This document shows, piece after piece, positions 62,981 through 64,000 of a stretch of 64,000 nt of DNA (the stretch's first letter is position 1; each line of letters begins with the position of its first letter). The notes under the pieces are model-generated. The model did no database searches and was not told where the DNA came from. It was given only the letters and a program-made list of their open reading frames with translations. This DNA comes from Acinetobacter portensis (GTDB lineage Bacteria > Pseudomonadota > Gammaproteobacteria > Pseudomonadales > Moraxellaceae), in NCBI RefSeq assembly GCF_009372215.1, contig NZ_LWRV01000089.1, forward strand, positions 1-64,000. The letters are read 5' to 3'. The translations under genes were made by a program, and so were the position numbers.

Positions 62981-63580
62981 TTATTTAAGATTAAAATTAG
63001 GCGAGTTAAGTAAAAGTGGCCAATCTTTTTTATAATCTAAACCATTTTGAAACAGTGAAACCAGCATACGTGCGGTTAAACCCCAAACCACTTCATCTTC
63101 TACTTGCATGCTTGGAAAATATAACTTTTGTTCAGCATATTGAACTTCATAAGGAATGGTTGGTGCATTCATTAAACTTTTTAAAGATGCAAAAAAAATA
63201 CGATCAATTTCTGTGGGCTGTGGTTGAAGTTCTATATGTGGCGGGATTAATCCAACAATCGGTTTTACAGTTAATCCATTTTTTGACTTTTGCATTGGCA
63301 AATCGCCAATCAGCTGAACATCAAAAGGGTTTAATGCGGTTTCTTCTTGTGCTTCTCTTAAAGCAACCACAATGTTACTGGTATCTTGCGGATCACGCTT
63401 TCCACCAGGGAATGAAACCTCACCTGCATGGCTGTTCATCATAATTGAACGACGCGTTAATAAAACTTTCGGATCTGCCTCATTGGTAATCGCAATTAAT
63501 ACAGCTGCTTGAGCTTCTTTCGCTTTCGCTTCGAAACGCAATCTTTGCTGTAATAATTGGGTCAATGAACCATAATCCAT
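62981..63580 (-). CDS. nudL: CoA pyrophosphatase (NUDIX, NudL/YeaB)
   Basis: 199 residues. The NuCoA/NUDIX box is GEVSFPGGKRDPQDTSN followed by REAQEETAL. The LLTRRSIMMNSHAGEV stretch before it is the CoA-specific signature of the NudL/YeaB/Nudt7 type. It cleaves coenzyme A to 4'-phosphopantetheine and 3',5'-ADP. Upstream gene of a two-gene unit with the carbonic anhydrase family gene. Confidence 0.9.
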   Translation of the reverse strand: MDYGSLTQLLQQRLRFEAKAKEAQAAVLIAITNEADPKVLLTRRSIMMNSHAGEVSFPGGKRDPQDTSNIVVALREAQEETALNPFDVQLIGDLPMQKSKNGLTVKPIVGLIPPHIELQPQPTEIDRIFFASLKSLMNAPTIPYEVQYAEQKLYFPSMQVEDEVVWGLTARMLVSLFQNGLDYKKDWPLLLNSPNFNLK

Positions 63581-63689
63581 ATTTTTATCCTTTTGTCTTT
63601 ACATCATCATAGCTGAATTTCCATTCAATGAAATAGAGATGATGCCAAAGTCCTAAAATTCAGTTATTCTGAAAGCACCTTTATCATTG

Positions 63690-64000
63690 ATGATGAATAT
63701 GAACTTCTGCGGCAATTGTGGACATAAAACAACTGAAAAAATCCCTTTAGGTGACCATCAGCTTCGTCGTGTTTGTACGCAATGTGGAACTATTCATTAT
63801 GTTAATCCTAAAGTGATTTGTGGTGCACTTGCACTTTGGGAAAATAAAGTCCTGCTTTGTAGACGTGCCATTGAACCACGTTATGGTTTATGGACTTTAC
63901 CTGCAGGTTATATGGAATTGTTTGAAACCATGGAACAAGGTTCGGCTCGCGAAACACGTGAAGAAGCCGAAGCTGAAATTGATATCGAACAGCTTTATTG
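63690..64000 (+). CDS. NUDIX hydrolase with N-terminal zinc ribbon (partial, runs past window end)
   Basis: At least 103 residues; the 3' end lies outside the window. It has [11 protein letters not shown]...[14 protein letters not shown] zinc ribbon (CxxC twice) followed by a NUDIX domain with the box [20 protein letters not shown] and EEAEAEI. The pattern fits NUDIX enzymes related to the NudC/ADP-ribose class, substrate undetermined. Three closely spaced in-frame ATGs (63690, 63693, 63699) make the exact start uncertain. Confidence 0.85.
   Translation, partial: MMNMNFCGNCGHKTTEKIPLGDHQLRRVCTQCGTIHYVNPKVICGALALWENKVLLCRRAIEPRYGLWTLPAGYMELFETMEQGSARETREEAEAEIDIEQLY

Noticed and set aside
1..64000. 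CRISPR arrays, rRNA operons, intact insertion sequences or prophage
   Set aside because: No regularly spaced direct repeats of CRISPR size, no transposase or phage structural genes, and no rRNA-like sequence was seen by eye.

Overview
The window looks like chromosomal DNA of an Acinetobacter-type gammaproteobacterium (Moraxellaceae). It is A+T-rich throughout. It carries a membrane PQQ glucose dehydrogenase next to an OprB porin, an OmpA of the Acinetobacter length and architecture, many strong rho-independent terminators with A-tract/T-tract symmetry, and a VgrG-linked type VI secretion (T6SS) effector locus. No rRNA, tRNA, CRISPR array or intact insertion sequence was seen. The assignment rests on gene content and recognised families, not on a database search.

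Layout. 0.2-4 kb: glucose dehydrogenase (gcd) and OprB porin. 4.4-7.4 kb: small single genes (TM2 protein, NUDIX, YegP, CHMI-like isomerase, PhnA/YjdM, RraB). 7.5-13.8 kb: a vgrG, a Tle1-type (DUF2235) lipase effector, and two immunity-like genes. Each of the two is split by a frameshift at a simple-sequence tract (a G6 run, and three copies of a heptanucleotide). 13.9-15.5 kb: rluA and a diguanylate cyclase. 15.9-20.3 kb: a five-gene operon with a sulfonate-type ABC transporter, a PLP enzyme of the D-cysteine desulfhydrase/cysteate sulfo-lyase family and an Asp/Glu-racemase-family protein; I read it as a candidate cysteate or sulfonated amino acid sulfur-acquisition system. 20.3-25.2 kb: small membrane and periplasmic genes, an overlooked 47-residue zinc ribbon gene and a large DUF4365 protein. 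25.3-34 kb: a stand-alone acnD, ygfZ, a Sel1-repeat protein, an AEC transporter, an old yellow enzyme and a second OprB porin.

34.3-43.9 kb: mutM-parvulin, mscL, typA, a xanthine/uracil permease, rsmC, lysP and two OmpA-domain proteins. 44.3-48.4 kb: a lone FimT-like pseudopilin, a thiolase and the sulfite reductase cysI with DUF934. 48.6-54.7 kb: NERD protein, ogt, and a guanidinium exporter (gdx) under a two-hairpin guanidine-II (mini-ykkC) riboswitch. A copper operon (a Cys/His-rich small protein, copA, copB) and rpe follow; an unusual 12-bp periodic array of DnaA-box-like units lies between copper operon and rpe. 54.9-64 kb: DUF2218, M48 protease/YjgN, S-formylglutathione hydrolase/C13 peptidase, rsmJ-uppP, tsaB, a gamma-class carbonic anhydrase, nudL, and a NUDIX gene cut by the window end.

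Links between genes: sulfite released by the candidate cysteate lyase could feed CysI at 46.8-48.4 kb. VgrG would deliver the lipase, and the split immunity-like genes would be expected to protect the cell. A family of G+C-rich palindromic intergenic repeats occurs at three places (25.25, 35.5 and 46.1 kb).
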